64,000 nt of DNA. Origin: WHSW01 sp963781265 (GTDB lineage: Bacteria > Actinomycetota > Thermoleophilia > Solirubrobacterales > 70-9). A program made the translations under genes and the position numbers. Positions within the stretch are counted from its first letter, which is position 1; every line of letters begins with the position of its first letter. The notes under the pieces were generated by a model. It did no database searches. It saw only the letters and a list, made by a program, of their open reading frames with translations, and was not told the origin of the DNA. This document shows, piece by piece, positions 16,345 through 24,998 of the stretch. Location: contig CAWAFH010000004.1 in the NCBI GenBank assembly GCA_963781265.1, positions 1 through 64,000 of the forward strand, given 5' to 3'.

Positions 16345-18669
16345 TCAGCTCCGCCCGGCGCCGAGGGCCGCGGCGACCGCGACCTGGCCGAAGGAGATCT
16401 GGGCGTCGTTGGGGGGCAGGCGCTCGGGCAGCAGCACCTCGAGCCCGCGGGCCCGCAGCTCGGCGCCGGCGCGCTCGACCAGCAGCCGGTTTTGAAAGAC
16501 GCCCCCGGCGAGGACCGCGTGGCGCAGGCCGCGGGTCTCCGCGACCCGCGCGCAGGCGTCGGCGATCGCGATCGCGAGCCCGTTGTGGAAGCGCGCCGCG
16601 ACGACCGCGACGTCGACGCCCCAGGCGAGGTCGGCGGTGAGCGCGCGGATCGCGTCGCGCGGGTCGAGAATCGCCGGATCCCCGCCGGCGGGCGGCTCGA
16701 ACGGGTAGGCCTCGGTCACGGCCGGGTCGGCGAGCCCCTCGAACTCGGCCGCGGCCTGGCCCTCGTGGGCGACCCGGGCGCGCAGGCCGCAGATCGCGGC
16801 GACCGCGTCGAACAGGCGCCCGGCGCTGGTGGTGAGCGGGGAGCCGATCCCGCCGGCCACGATCGCGCACACCCCCTCCCAGTCGGAGGCCGAGACGTCG
16901 GCGGCGAGGCCCGCGGGGAGCGGCGGACGATCGGTCGCCAGGGCCGCCCCGAGCCACGCGCACGCCATCCGCCACGGCTCGCGCGCGGCGGCGTCGCCGC
17001 CCGGCAGGCGGACCGGCAACAGCAGCCCGGCGCGGTCGCAGCCCTCGAGCCCGCCGGCCAGGATCTCCCCGCCCCAGACCGTGCCGTCGCCGCCGTACCC
17101 GGCGCCGTCGAAGATCGCCCCGACCGCCGGCTCGGTCAGGCCGTGCTCGGCGAGGGTCGCCGCCAGGTGGGCGTGGTGGTGCTGGACCGCGACCGCCTCG
17201 ACCCCGGCCCGCTCCAGCGCGTGGCGGGTCGCCAGGTAGTCAGGGTGCAGATCGTGAGCGACCACCGTCGGCGTGACGGCGAACAGGCGCTCGAAGTGCT
17301 CGATGCCGCGCTCGTAGGCGCTGAGCGTCTCCCAGTTCTTGAGGTCCCCGATGTGGTGGCTGATCCAGGCGTGGCGCCCGCGCGCGAGGCAGAACGTGCT
17401 CTTGAGCTCGGCGCCGCAGCCGAGGACCGGCTGGGCGTCGAGCGGCAGCGCCAGCGCCCGCGGCGCGTAGCCGCGCGACCGCCGGATCAGCAGCGGCTCG
17501 GGGCGGCCGGACCCGAGCGAGCGGACGACGGAATCGTCGGTGCGGGTCTCGATCGGGCGATCGTGGACGAGGAGGGCGTCGACGATCGGGCCGAGGCGCT
17601 CGAGCGCGTCGTCGTCGGTGAACGCGATCGGCTCGTCGGCGACGTTGCCCGAGGTCAGGACGAGCGGCGCCCGGACCGCGTCGGCGATCAGGTGATGGAG
17701 CGGGGAGTAGGGGAGCATCACCCCGAGGTCGCGCGAGCGCGGCGCGACGTCGGCCGAGACGCGGGCGCCGGGGCGGCGCCGCGCGACGACGATCGGCCGT
17801 TTGACGCTGAGCAGCAGGTCCTGCTCGGCCGTGCTCAGCTCAACCAGCTCGCGGGCGGCCGCGAGGTCGGCGACGAGCAGCGCGAGCGGTTTCTGATCGC
17901 GGTGCTTTCGCGCGCGCAACTCGGCGACGGCGCGCTCGTCGGCGGCCGCGCAGGCGAGGTGGTAGCCGCCGATCCCCTTGATCGCGACGATCGAGCCGCC
18001 GACGAGCAGCGCGGCTGCGGCCGCGACCGGGTCCGCGTCGGGGCGGAGGTCGAGGCCGTCGCGGTCGACGAGGCGAGCCCGCGGCCCGCACTCGGGGCAG
18101 GCGTTCGGCTGCGCGTGAAAGCGGCGGTTGGAAGGGTCCTCGTACTCGGCGCGACAGGCCGCGCACATCTCGAAGCCCGCCATCGTCGTGCGTGGGCGGT
18201 CGTACGGGACGCCGCGCACGATCGTGAACCGCGGGCCGCAGTTGGTGCAGTTGATGAACGGATAGCGATGGCGGCGGTCGGCGGGGTCGAAGAGCTCGGC
18301 GAGGCACTGCTCGCAGGTGGCGAGGTCGGGGGAGACGGCCGCGTCGGCCTCGCCGCCGGCGTCGGAGGCGACGATCGCGAAGCGCCGGTCTCCGCCCGGG
18401 TCGACGGGCTCGCGGATCAGGCGCTCGATCGCCGCGGCCGGCGGCGCCTCGTCGGCGAGCCGGCGCACGAACGCCCCGAGGTCGGCGGGGCGGCCCTCGA
18501 CCTCGACCAACACGCCGTGGCTGTCGTTGAGGACGAAGCCGCCGAGCCCGAGCTCGGTCGCGAGCCGGTGGACGTGGGGGCGGAAGCCGACGCCCTGGAC
18601 GATGCCCTCGACGCGGATGCGCAGCCGCTGCGGTGCTGCGGTCTCGGCGCTCGTCCGGCGGCCGGCCAT
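16345..18669 (-). CDS. hypF: Carbamoyltransferase HypF
   Basis: HypF (774 residues) makes the carbamoyl group that becomes the cyanide ligands of the [NiFe] site. Domains in order are acylphosphatase (about 15-100, GIVQGVGFRPHVHRLA), a double zinc finger with CEQC, CTNC, CAAC and CPEC (about 115-200), a YrdC-like domain (about 215-395), and a Kae1-like domain with HHHAHLAA, FDGAGYGGDGTVWGGE and GGVFQNRLL. Length is normal. Its ATG overlaps the stop of the SIS-domain gene. Confidence 0.95.
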   Translation of the reverse strand: MAGRRTSAETAAPQRLRIRVEGIVQGVGFRPHVHRLATELGLGGFVLNDSHGVLVEVEGRPADLGAFVRRLADEAPPAAAIERLIREPVDPGGDRRFAIVASDAGGEADAAVSPDLATCEQCLAELFDPADRRHRYPFINCTNCGPRFTIVRGVPYDRPRTTMAGFEMCAACRAEYEDPSNRRFHAQPNACPECGPRARLVDRDGLDLRPDADPVAAAAALLVGGSIVAIKGIGGYHLACAAADERAVAELRARKHRDQKPLALLVADLAAARELVELSTAEQDLLLSVKRPIVVARRRPGARVSADVAPRSRDLGVMLPYSPLHHLIADAVRAPLVLTSGNVADEPIAFTDDDALERLGPIVDALLVHDRPIETRTDDSVVRSLGSGRPEPLLIRRSRGYAPRALALPLDAQPVLGCGAELKSTFCLARGRHAWISHHIGDLKNWETLSAYERGIEHFERLFAVTPTVVAHDLHPDYLATRHALERAGVEAVAVQHHHAHLAATLAEHGLTEPAVGAIFDGAGYGGDGTVWGGEILAGGLEGCDRAGLLLPVRLPGGDAAAREPWRMACAWLGAALATDRPPLPAGLAADVSASDWEGVCAIVAGGIGSPLTTSAGRLFDAVAAICGLRARVAHEGQAAAEFEGLADPAVTEAYPFEPPAGGDPAILDPRDAIRALTADLAWGVDVAVVAARFHNGLAIAIADACARVAETRGLRHAVLAGGVFQNRLLVERAGAELRARGLEVLLPERLPPNDAQISFGQVAVAAALGAGRS

Positions 18670-19886
18670 CAGGGGCCCGCCTCGATCAGCTCGCGCAGCA
18701 CGTGGTAGGCGCTCGCCTGCGCCTCCTGGATCCGCGGGATGTTCTGCGAGCGAGTGACGACGACGTGGTCGGCGAGTCCCTCGGACGCGACCCGGCCGCC
18801 GTCGTAGCCGACCAGTGCGAGCGTGGCGAGCCCGCGCGCCCGCGCCTCGACCAGCGCCGCGATCAGGTTCTCGGAGTTGCCGCTCGTCGACAGCACCGCG
18901 AGCATGTCGCCGTCCCGCCCGTACGCGATCACCTGGCGCTGGAAGATCCGGGCCACGCCGACGTCGTTCGCGATCGCGGTGAGGATCGACGGGTCGGCGG
19001 TCAGGTCGATCGCGCGCCGCGCCGGCCAGGCAGGGTTCGGCGGGTCGATCAGATCCGCGACCAGGTCCATCGCATCGGTCGCCGAGCCGCCGTTTCCGCA
19101 GGCGAGCAGGCGCCCGCCGGCGTCGAGACGCTCGCGCAGGTCGATCGCAGCCCGCGCCAGCACCTCTCCGTTCTCGCCCAGGGTCTGCTCGCGCAGCTCT
19201 CCGACCTCGGCCGACTTCATCAGGGCCGAGCGGCGCACGTCCTCGGTGACGGCGGCGAGGTCGGTCTCGGACTCGTCGAGGAACGGGTAGAGGAAGCTCG
19301 AGGCGCCCGCGTCGTGGCCGGTGCTTTGCTCGCGCCCGGCGAGCAGGCCGCGATGGTCGAAGAACACGTGGACCAGCTCCCAGAGCAGGTGGTAGAGGGT
19401 CTCGACCAGCTCCTGGCGCACGCAAGGGTCATCGGTATCGGGGCTGAACTCCCACTCGGCGCCCGCCTCGGCGAACGCGATCGTCAGCGCCCCGCGGGCG
19501 CGCGCGGCGGCCAGCGCCGCGATCGTCTCGGCCCCGTCGTCCTGCTCGGTCCCGAAGGCGATCGCGATGTCGTCGGGCTCGACCACCGCTTCCACCTGAG
19601 CGGAGAGCGGGCCCCCCTCGGCGGCGAGCCCGAGCGCCGGCAGGGCGCGCTTGCCGACGATCACCGGGTGCACGAACTCCACGGCGACGTGGCGAACGTC
19701 CGAGCGCGCCGCCGCCGAGTGCCCGAGGGCGACCAGGCGGCCGCCCCGCACGAAGCGCTCGGCCATGCGGTGACAGCAGCCGGCGATCCGCTCGGCCTCC
19801 GCCGCGAAGAACGCGGCGTTGGCGTCGGTCCGCAGCCGGGCGAGCTGGTCGATGCGCCCGCTCAGCCCCTGAACCGCCGCCGTCAT
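18669..19886 (-). CDS. Double SIS-domain protein (GmhA-like) of the hydrogenase operon
   Basis: This 405-residue protein carries two sugar-isomerase (SIS) domains. The second (about 225-400) is GmhA-like with LACGNGGSATDAMDLVADLI and SGNSENLIAALVEARARGLA. The first (about 10-170) is diverged (VALGHSAAARSDVRHVAVEF, EPDDIAIAFGTEQDDGAETI). A classical phosphoheptose isomerase is a single domain of about 190 residues. Its fixed place between hypB and hypF argues for a hydrogenase-related role, perhaps phosphosugar binding or regulation. That role is inferred, because no lipopolysaccharide genes are nearby. Confidence 0.8.
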   Translation of the reverse strand: MTAAVQGLSGRIDQLARLRTDANAAFFAAEAERIAGCCHRMAERFVRGGRLVALGHSAAARSDVRHVAVEFVHPVIVGKRALPALGLAAEGGPLSAQVEAVVEPDDIAIAFGTEQDDGAETIAALAAARARGALTIAFAEAGAEWEFSPDTDDPCVRQELVETLYHLLWELVHVFFDHRGLLAGREQSTGHDAGASSFLYPFLDESETDLAAVTEDVRRSALMKSAEVGELREQTLGENGEVLARAAIDLRERLDAGGRLLACGNGGSATDAMDLVADLIDPPNPAWPARRAIDLTADPSILTAIANDVGVARIFQRQVIAYGRDGDMLAVLSTSGNSENLIAALVEARARGLATLALVGYDGGRVASEGLADHVVVTRSQNIPRIQEAQASAYHVLRELIEAGP

Positions 19887-19893
19887 CGTCGCC

Positions 19894-20574
19894 CTACGCC
19901 GTCGCCCTGACCCGCTCCGGGACGGCGGTCAGCCAGGCTCTCCACTCGTCGACACCGCGGCCTGTGGTCGCGCTGACCAGCATCGTCTCGACCCCCGGGT
20001 TGACCGCGTCGATGTTGGCGAGGAAGCGGTCGAGGTCGAACTCGACGTGGGGGAGGAGGTCGAGCTTGTTGACGATCACGAGCTCACAGGCGCGGAACAT
20101 CAGCGGGTACTTGAGCGGCTTGTCCTCACCCTCCGTCACCGAGGTGACCATGATCCGCGCGTCCTCGCCGACCTTGAACTCGGCGGGGCAGACGAGGTTG
20201 CCGACGTTCTCGATCACCAGCAGGTCGAGCTCTGAGAGCGGCAGCTCGTCGATCGCCGAGCGGACCATGTTGGCGTCGAGGTGGCACTCGCCCCCGAAGC
20301 CGGAGTCGGTGTTGAGCTGCACCACCGGCACGTGGATCGCCGCGATGCGATCGGCGTCCATGGTGCCCTGCACATCGCCCTCGAGCACCCCGGCGCGAAC
20401 GCCCTCGAGGTCGTCGAGCCCGCGCTCGAGCAGCGTCGTCTTGCCGGCCCCCGGGGCGCTCATCATGTTGACCACCGCGACCCCCGCGTGGTCGAAGTCG
20501 TGGCGGTTGGCGTTGGCGATCGTCTGATTGGCGTCGAGCGCGTCCTCGGCGACTCGGATCCTGGTTCTGTGCAC
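19894..20574 (-). CDS. hypB: Hydrogenase nickel incorporation GTPase HypB
   Basis: This 226-residue SIMIBI GTPase hands nickel to the large subunit together with HypA. Motifs are the P-loop SAPGAGKTTLLE, GDVQGTMDADRI, GGECHLDA (metal-binding Cys-His), ENVGNLVCP and NKLD. The N-terminal His-rich or CXXCGC nickel store seen in some HypB proteins is absent. Storage may instead lie in the His-rich tail of the Fur-type protein. GTG start at 20574 behind AAGGAGAG, 11 nt after hypA. Confidence 0.95.
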   Translation of the reverse strand: MHRTRIRVAEDALDANQTIANANRHDFDHAGVAVVNMMSAPGAGKTTLLERGLDDLEGVRAGVLEGDVQGTMDADRIAAIHVPVVQLNTDSGFGGECHLDANMVRSAIDELPLSELDLLVIENVGNLVCPAEFKVGEDARIMVTSVTEGEDKPLKYPLMFRACELVIVNKLDLLPHVEFDLDRFLANIDAVNPGVETMLVSATTGRGVDEWRAWLTAVPERVRATA

Positions 20575-20585
20575 GGCTCTCCTTC

Positions 20586-20993
20586 CTAAGTCGGTTGGGC
20601 GGCCACCGCGGGCTCGTCGGCGACCTCGATCGACTCCACTTCGAGCTCGTCGCCCCGGACCACCTGGGCCCCGGCGAGCTCGCAGCCCGGACAGCGAAAC
20701 GTCGGCAGGGCCCCGGTCGGATCGAGCGGCCCGTGGCCTGCGAGGGGCTCCGGGGCCGGGTCCCACTCGCAGCCGCAGACCTCGCAGGTCATCCAGGCCC
20801 CGACCACCTCGAGCTCGAGCCGGGAGCCCTCGCAGAGCGTGTCCCGCCCGACGATCTCGAAGTAGAACTCGAGCGACTCCGGGACGACCTGGCGCAGGGC
20901 ACCGACGCGCAGCGCGACCGATGTCACCCGGCGGCCGCCGGCGTGGCGCAGCGCCGTGTCGACGATCGCGCTCGAGATCGAGAGCTCGTGCAT
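20586..20993 (-). CDS. hypA: Hydrogenase nickel metallochaperone HypA
   Basis: HypA (135 residues) binds nickel at its N-terminal MHE, where His2 is the ligand, and passes it to the large subunit with HypB. MHELSISSAIVDTALRHAGG and LRVGALRQVVPESLEFYFEI are diagnostic. The zinc site is formed by CEVCGC and a second pair RCPGC. A short insert between the Cys pairs (DPAPEPLAGHGPLDPTGA) makes it slightly longer than the usual 115 residues. It lies 4 nt after the protease gene. Confidence 0.95.
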   Translation of the reverse strand: MHELSISSAIVDTALRHAGGRRVTSVALRVGALRQVVPESLEFYFEIVGRDTLCEGSRLELEVVGAWMTCEVCGCEWDPAPEPLAGHGPLDPTGALPTFRCPGCELAGAQVVRGDELEVESIEVADEPAVAAQPT

Positions 20994-20997
20994 GCGC

Positions 20998-21513
20998 TCA
21001 GCCGGTCTCCGCGTAGGCGGCGTCGGTCTGCAGCTCCGCGATCGTCTCCAGGACGAGCGCGGCGGCGCGCTCGACCGCGCCGGCGACCTGGGGCGAGAGC
21101 TCGAGGCCCATCTCCTCGACGCCGGCCGGCTCGCACGCCACCACGAGGACCTTGCCCGGCCAGCCGCCGACCGTCTTCACGAACCGCAGCACGGTGCGCG
21201 GATCCATCCCGTGCGGGCTGACCACCTCGCCGTCCTCGATCGGCGGGATCTCGTCGGGCTGAGGCTCGATCACGTACAGGGTGCCCGGCTCGCCGCCCTG
21301 GCGGCTGACGTCGACGAGGACGAGCGCGTCGTAGCCGCGCATCACCTCGTACGCGAGGTCGAGGCCGCCGCTGCCGAAGTCGAGCACGGTCACCCCGTCC
21401 GGAAGCTCGGTGGCCGAGAGGGCGCTCGCCACGTGGCCACCGAAGCCATCGTCGGACAGCCACGCGTTGCCGACCCCGGCGACGAGGATCTGCCGCTGTA
21501 GCTCTCGGCTCAT
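20998..21513 (-). CDS. Hydrogenase maturation endopeptidase
   Basis: This 171-residue protein of the HyaD/HybD/HycI (M52) family removes the C-terminal tail of the large subunit once nickel is in place. VAGVGNAWLSDDGFGGHVA carries the first metal-binding Asp position, and DALVLVDVSRQGG and VSPHGMDPRTVL carry the second Asp and the His. Its target would be the 19-residue tail after GVH in the large subunit encoded 3.5 kb upstream. It lies 10 nt after the unknown 381-residue gene. Confidence 0.9.
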   Translation of the reverse strand: MSRELQRQILVAGVGNAWLSDDGFGGHVASALSATELPDGVTVLDFGSGGLDLAYEVMRGYDALVLVDVSRQGGEPGTLYVIEPQPDEIPPIEDGEVVSPHGMDPRTVLRFVKTVGGWPGKVLVVACEPAGVEEMGLELSPQVAGAVERAAALVLETIAELQTDAAYAETG

Positions 21514-21523
21514 CCAGGCCGCC

Positions 21524-22669
21524 TCATGGCGCCACCGGCTCGAGCTCGGTGCCCTTGAAGAACAGGTAGCGCCCGGTCTCGCGAAACAGCTCCTGACCGG
21601 GGTCGTCGTCGACCGTGACCGCGACGTGCGCGCCGTCCTCGTAGTCGATGTAGAGCCGCTCGATCGTCGCCCGGCGCCCGTCGAGCATCCGGTCGTAGAC
21701 GTCGCGTTCGGTGCCGGGGCGCAGCACGACCTTGGCGCCCTTGCGGAAGGTGATCCCGCCGATCTCGAGCTCCGGCTCGCCCGGGTTCGGGTGGCCGGGC
21801 TCCTCGCCGAGGACGTCGCTGGGGCTCATGAGCCCGTGCAGTGAGGCGATCTCGCCGGGCGCCGCGGCCGCGGCGCGCTCGATCATCTCCCGCACGGTGG
21901 GGTCCTGCTCGCCGATCTCGGCGCGCTCGGACTCGGAGAGGGTCTGCACGTGCAACAGCAGCGCCTCCTCGATCTCGGTGTTGTCGAACAGGTTGCCGAG
22001 GCTGTGAGGCGAGATCTCGGGATGGTCGGGCAGGACGATCGTCGCCGCGAGCAGCGCGTCGTCGGCGGGCGAGGCGAGCACCGGGAAGGTGTTGACGCTC
22101 TCGCAGCGCTCCACCTCGGCGCCGATCTCGCCGTCGCGCTCCAGGGGCGAGGCGAAGCGGCCACCCGGCGCCTCCAGGACGACGTGGGTGGAGACGAGGC
22201 TGGCGACCAGGGCCTCGCCGCGCTCGAGGCCCGGGGCGGCCTCGGTCGTGTTGTGGACGCAGGCGCGCACCCGCCAAAGATCCGGGCGGCCGAGCTGCTC
22301 CGCGCGACAACGGGCCCGGCCGCGCAGCGGCGGCGCGCCATCGAACTCGAACTCCGTCGGCGATCCGTCGCCGGCGAGCTCGGCGAGGGTGCCGCGCAGC
22401 TCGAGCCGGCGCTCGACCCCCTGGTGGCGCTCGCCCGACGCCTGCAGGAAGCGGACCGTCGCGGTCAGCTCGACGCCCGCCTCGGCCTCGAGCACGCACT
22501 CGACCCGCAGGTGGTCGAAGGTGGCCGGGTTGCCGGCCGCATACGCGGGCGGGTAGACGATCCCGAACGGGGTCGGGGTCGCGTTCTTGGTCGCCCCCGG
22601 CGTATACGGGTAGAGGGCGTAGCCCTCGTACAGAAGCGAGGAGACGAGGCGATCGAGCGGCTCGTTCAC
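21524..22669 (-). CDS. Unknown protein of the hydrogenase operon, 381 residues
   Basis: I recognise no catalytic family. The protein is soluble, rich in acidic residues and beta-strand-like stretches. It opens with LVSSLLYEGYALYPYTPGAT, has a Cys-bearing segment VRACVHNTTEAAPGL, and ends with LFRETGRYLFFKGTELEPVA. GTG start at 22669, overlapping the DUF6084 stop. Proteins of this type recur, from memory, beside group 1h hydrogenases of actinobacteria, so an assembly or interaction role is likely. Nothing in the sequence proves it. Confidence 0.7.
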   Translation of the reverse strand: MNEPLDRLVSSLLYEGYALYPYTPGATKNATPTPFGIVYPPAYAAGNPATFDHLRVECVLEAEAGVELTATVRFLQASGERHQGVERRLELRGTLAELAGDGSPTEFEFDGAPPLRGRARCRAEQLGRPDLWRVRACVHNTTEAAPGLERGEALVASLVSTHVVLEAPGGRFASPLERDGEIGAEVERCESVNTFPVLASPADDALLAATIVLPDHPEISPHSLGNLFDNTEIEEALLLHVQTLSESERAEIGEQDPTVREMIERAAAAAPGEIASLHGLMSPSDVLGEEPGHPNPGEPELEIGGITFRKGAKVVLRPGTERDVYDRMLDGRRATIERLYIDYEDGAHVAVTVDDDPGQELFRETGRYLFFKGTELEPVAP

Positions 22670-23400
22670 GCCTCCTCCTCGCCGGCGTCGAGCAGATCGT
22701 CCACGACCGCGTCGAAGGTCGGCAGCCCACGCTCGGCCTTGCGCCGCTCGAGTCGCGCGAGGGTGTCGGAGTGGACCGGGACCCAGGCGCGGAAGGGGTA
22801 GACCGAGTCGATCGCCCGCCTCCAGACCTCCACCGGCAGCTCGAACCGGGGGGACCGGTCCCACGGGATCTGGACGACCTGCATGCGCCCGTCGTCGGAC
22901 TCATAGAAGACGGTCCCGTTGAAGTGGAAGCGGAGTGGCGCGAACCCGGATTCGAGCCCGTGGAAGTACTTGGCTGCGCCGAGCTCGAGGTCGTAGGTGC
23001 ACGGGACGACGAGCTCGAACTCGGTCGAGTCGCTGAACCCGGGGACGAGCGTGTCGGCCTGCGCCCAGCGGAAGCTGGCCGTGGTCGAGGCCCAGCGCTC
23101 GGGCTCGCCGAACAGCTCGACCAACCGCTCGCGGCTCGGTCCGTCATAGGCGCGCTTCGAGGGCTCGACGGAGATCACCGCGGTCAGGGCGATCGTGAAC
23201 AGATCGAGCCCGGAGCCGTCGCTGACCCGGCAGCCGAAGGCGACCGTCGGAGCCGCGGCGTGCTCGACCGCGCGGGCCGACAGCACCTCGAAGTCCGGGT
23301 CGGGCGCCCCGGTGAACGGCGAAACGCCATCCACGGCGTCAGGCGCATCGGCCTGACCCGGCGCGCGAGCGGCGAGCGGGCGGCGAGCGGCCTCGCTCAT
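22666..23400 (-). CDS. DUF6084-type hydrogenase accessory protein
   Basis: This 244-residue soluble protein has DFEVLSARAVEHAAAPTVAF, a middle region LVVPCTYDLELGAAKYFHGL, and VFYESDDGRMQVVQIPWD. I assign DUF6084 from memory of its pattern and genomic place. Its biochemical role is unknown. It overlaps the genes on both sides by 4 nt, so its product is made in step with DUF5947 and the 381-residue protein. The three may form a complex (inference). Confidence 0.7.
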   Translation of the reverse strand: MSEAARRPLAARAPGQADAPDAVDGVSPFTGAPDPDFEVLSARAVEHAAAPTVAFGCRVSDGSGLDLFTIALTAVISVEPSKRAYDGPSRERLVELFGEPERWASTTASFRWAQADTLVPGFSDSTEFELVVPCTYDLELGAAKYFHGLESGFAPLRFHFNGTVFYESDDGRMQVVQIPWDRSPRFELPVEVWRRAIDSVYPFRAWVPVHSDTLARLERRKAERGLPTFDAVVDDLLDAGEEEA

Positions 23401-24065
23401 GCGACCCCGGCCTTCTCACGCAGCTCATCGAAGAACCCCTCGATCTCTCGCTCGGGCCCGCTGCCCCCCGAGATCCCGTCCCAGCTGCGCTTGATCAGCC
23501 CGACCAGCCGATAGCACTCGTCGATCGGGGCGATCGCGAACTCGTGCGGCTCGGCGATCCGGTTGACGATCAGCGCCTCGGCGTCGGGCTCGACGCTCAT
23601 CAGCGCCGGGTTCAGGGTCCGCAGCCGGTTCCACGCCTCGGCCGCGATCTCGGACTCGGTCGCCCCGGCCGGGCTCGGGTACAACGCGACGATCCCGCCC
23701 GACGCGCTCGAGTCGAGCAGGAAGGCGAGCCCGATCGGGATGTCGAACGACGCCCAGAGGTCGTCGGGCAGGTCGAAGCGGTCGAGCCAGACGGTCCGTG
23801 TGCCCGTCGGGCGGAGCTCCGGGTCGCCGCCGCGCAGCGCGACGCAGCTCTCGCACGCGCAGAGGATGTTGCGGTCGACCAGGTGCAGCAGGTGGCGATG
23901 GTCGGGGTCGAGCTGCTTGCCGCACAGGTCGCAGAGCTCGACCGGGCCGGCGGCCGGCGGCGTCTGCGCGGCCCCGTCGCCGCCCGGGCGGGAGACGCGG
24001 CGCAGGCCGGCGATCACCTCGGCCTGGCGGCGCGCCGCGACGCGGGCGTCGAGCGCCTCGCTCAC
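23397..24065 (-). CDS. DUF5947-type protein with Cys-rich motif
   Basis: This 222-residue protein has an N-terminal metal-site-like motif: LCDLCGKQLDPDHRHLLHLV, followed by CACESC. Four or more Cys and two His could hold zinc or an FeS cluster. The remainder (IPIGLAFLLDSSASGGIVAL, APIDECYRLVGLIKRSWDGI) is a compact domain. The family is seen, from memory, next to uptake hydrogenases of actinobacteria. GTG start at 24065 overlaps the stop of the NifU/Rieske-like gene (GTGA). Role unknown, possibly in cluster delivery. Confidence 0.75.
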   Translation of the reverse strand: MSEALDARVAARRQAEVIAGLRRVSRPGGDGAAQTPPAAGPVELCDLCGKQLDPDHRHLLHLVDRNILCACESCVALRGGDPELRPTGTRTVWLDRFDLPDDLWASFDIPIGLAFLLDSSASGGIVALYPSPAGATESEIAAEAWNRLRTLNPALMSVEPDAEALIVNRIAEPHEFAIAPIDECYRLVGLIKRSWDGISGGSGPEREIEGFFDELREKAGVA

Positions 24066-24979
24066 AGGCTCAGCGCCACCCTCGGAGGACCGGAGCCTGC
24101 GAGCAGCGGGACCGGCTCCAGGAGCAGCCGGTCGTCGTCGAGTGAGCGGCCCGCGCGGGGGAGGAAGAAGCGCCGGTCGCAGCTCGCGCAGCGCAGCGTC
24201 CCCTCGTCGAGCTCCGCGTCGCCCAGCGACGCGCCGCAGCCGGCGCAGGAGTCGCGAAAGGCGAGCAGGTTGCCCTCGGCGCGGGCGACGGCGAGCCGCG
24301 CCCCCTCGACCTCGATCAGGGTGAGCTCGTTCTCGGCGAGGCCCTCGACCCCGTCGACCTCGATCCATGCCGAAGGTGCCTCCGCGGCGCCGGGGGCGAC
24401 CTGGACGACGGGGAGCTCCGTCGCCCCGGTACCCGGTGTCGCGGGTGCCGGCGCGACCGCACCCTCGACCACGAGGCCCTCGAGATCGGGCGCCGCGGCA
24501 TCGAGCGCCGACTTGATCGCGAGCTCGAGCGTCGAGGCCGACGCCGGGCATCCCTCGCAGCTGCCCTCGAGCCGGATCCTGGCGATCCCGCGCTCGATCC
24601 CGAGCAGTTCGACGTTGCCGCCATGCGATTCCATGTACGGGCGCACCGAGTCGAGCGCGGTGGCGACCCGCTCGTCGAGCGGCACCGGGTACAGGTCGTG
24701 GATCAGCATCAGGCTGGCGACGACGCCGTCGCCGGCGAGCCGGTCGCCGAGCGCCTCCGCCTCGCCGCTGTCGCCGATCGCCGCGAAGATCCGCTCGAGC
24801 CCCTCGCCGTACAGCTCGACCACGGCGCCGACCAGTTCGTCGGCGAGCCGGCGGGCGGCCGGGTCGGATAGCGCCGCGACCTGCTCGGTCAGCGCCTGAA
24901 CGCGCTCGACGAGCTGCTCGGGCGAGGACGGCCGCGCGTCCGGCGCGGCCGTCCGGCCATTCGATCCATTGGGGTCCAT
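24062..24979 (-). CDS. NifU C-terminal domain fused to a Rieske-fold-like four-Cys domain
   Basis: This 305-residue protein has three parts: a helical N-terminus (about 1-85), a NifU-type domain (about 90-165) with the cluster motif GSCEGCPASASTLELAI, and a C-terminal domain (about 195-280) with CAGC, 15 residues, CASC in a Rieske-like context (GASLGDAELDEG, DRRFFLP). The normal Rieske His ligands are replaced by Cys. It is encoded 19 nt after the large subunit. By position and domain content it matches the FeS proteins (HucE/HhyE type) thought to carry electrons from these hydrogenases to the quinone pool. The relay role is inferred. Confidence 0.8.
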   Translation of the reverse strand: MDPNGSNGRTAAPDARPSSPEQLVERVQALTEQVAALSDPAARRLADELVGAVVELYGEGLERIFAAIGDSGEAEALGDRLAGDGVVASLMLIHDLYPVPLDERVATALDSVRPYMESHGGNVELLGIERGIARIRLEGSCEGCPASASTLELAIKSALDAAAPDLEGLVVEGAVAPAPATPGTGATELPVVQVAPGAAEAPSAWIEVDGVEGLAENELTLIEVEGARLAVARAEGNLLAFRDSCAGCGASLGDAELDEGTLRCASCDRRFFLPRAGRSLDDDRLLLEPVPLLAGSGPPRVALSL

Positions 24980-24998
24980 TCCGTCGCTCGCCGGCAAC

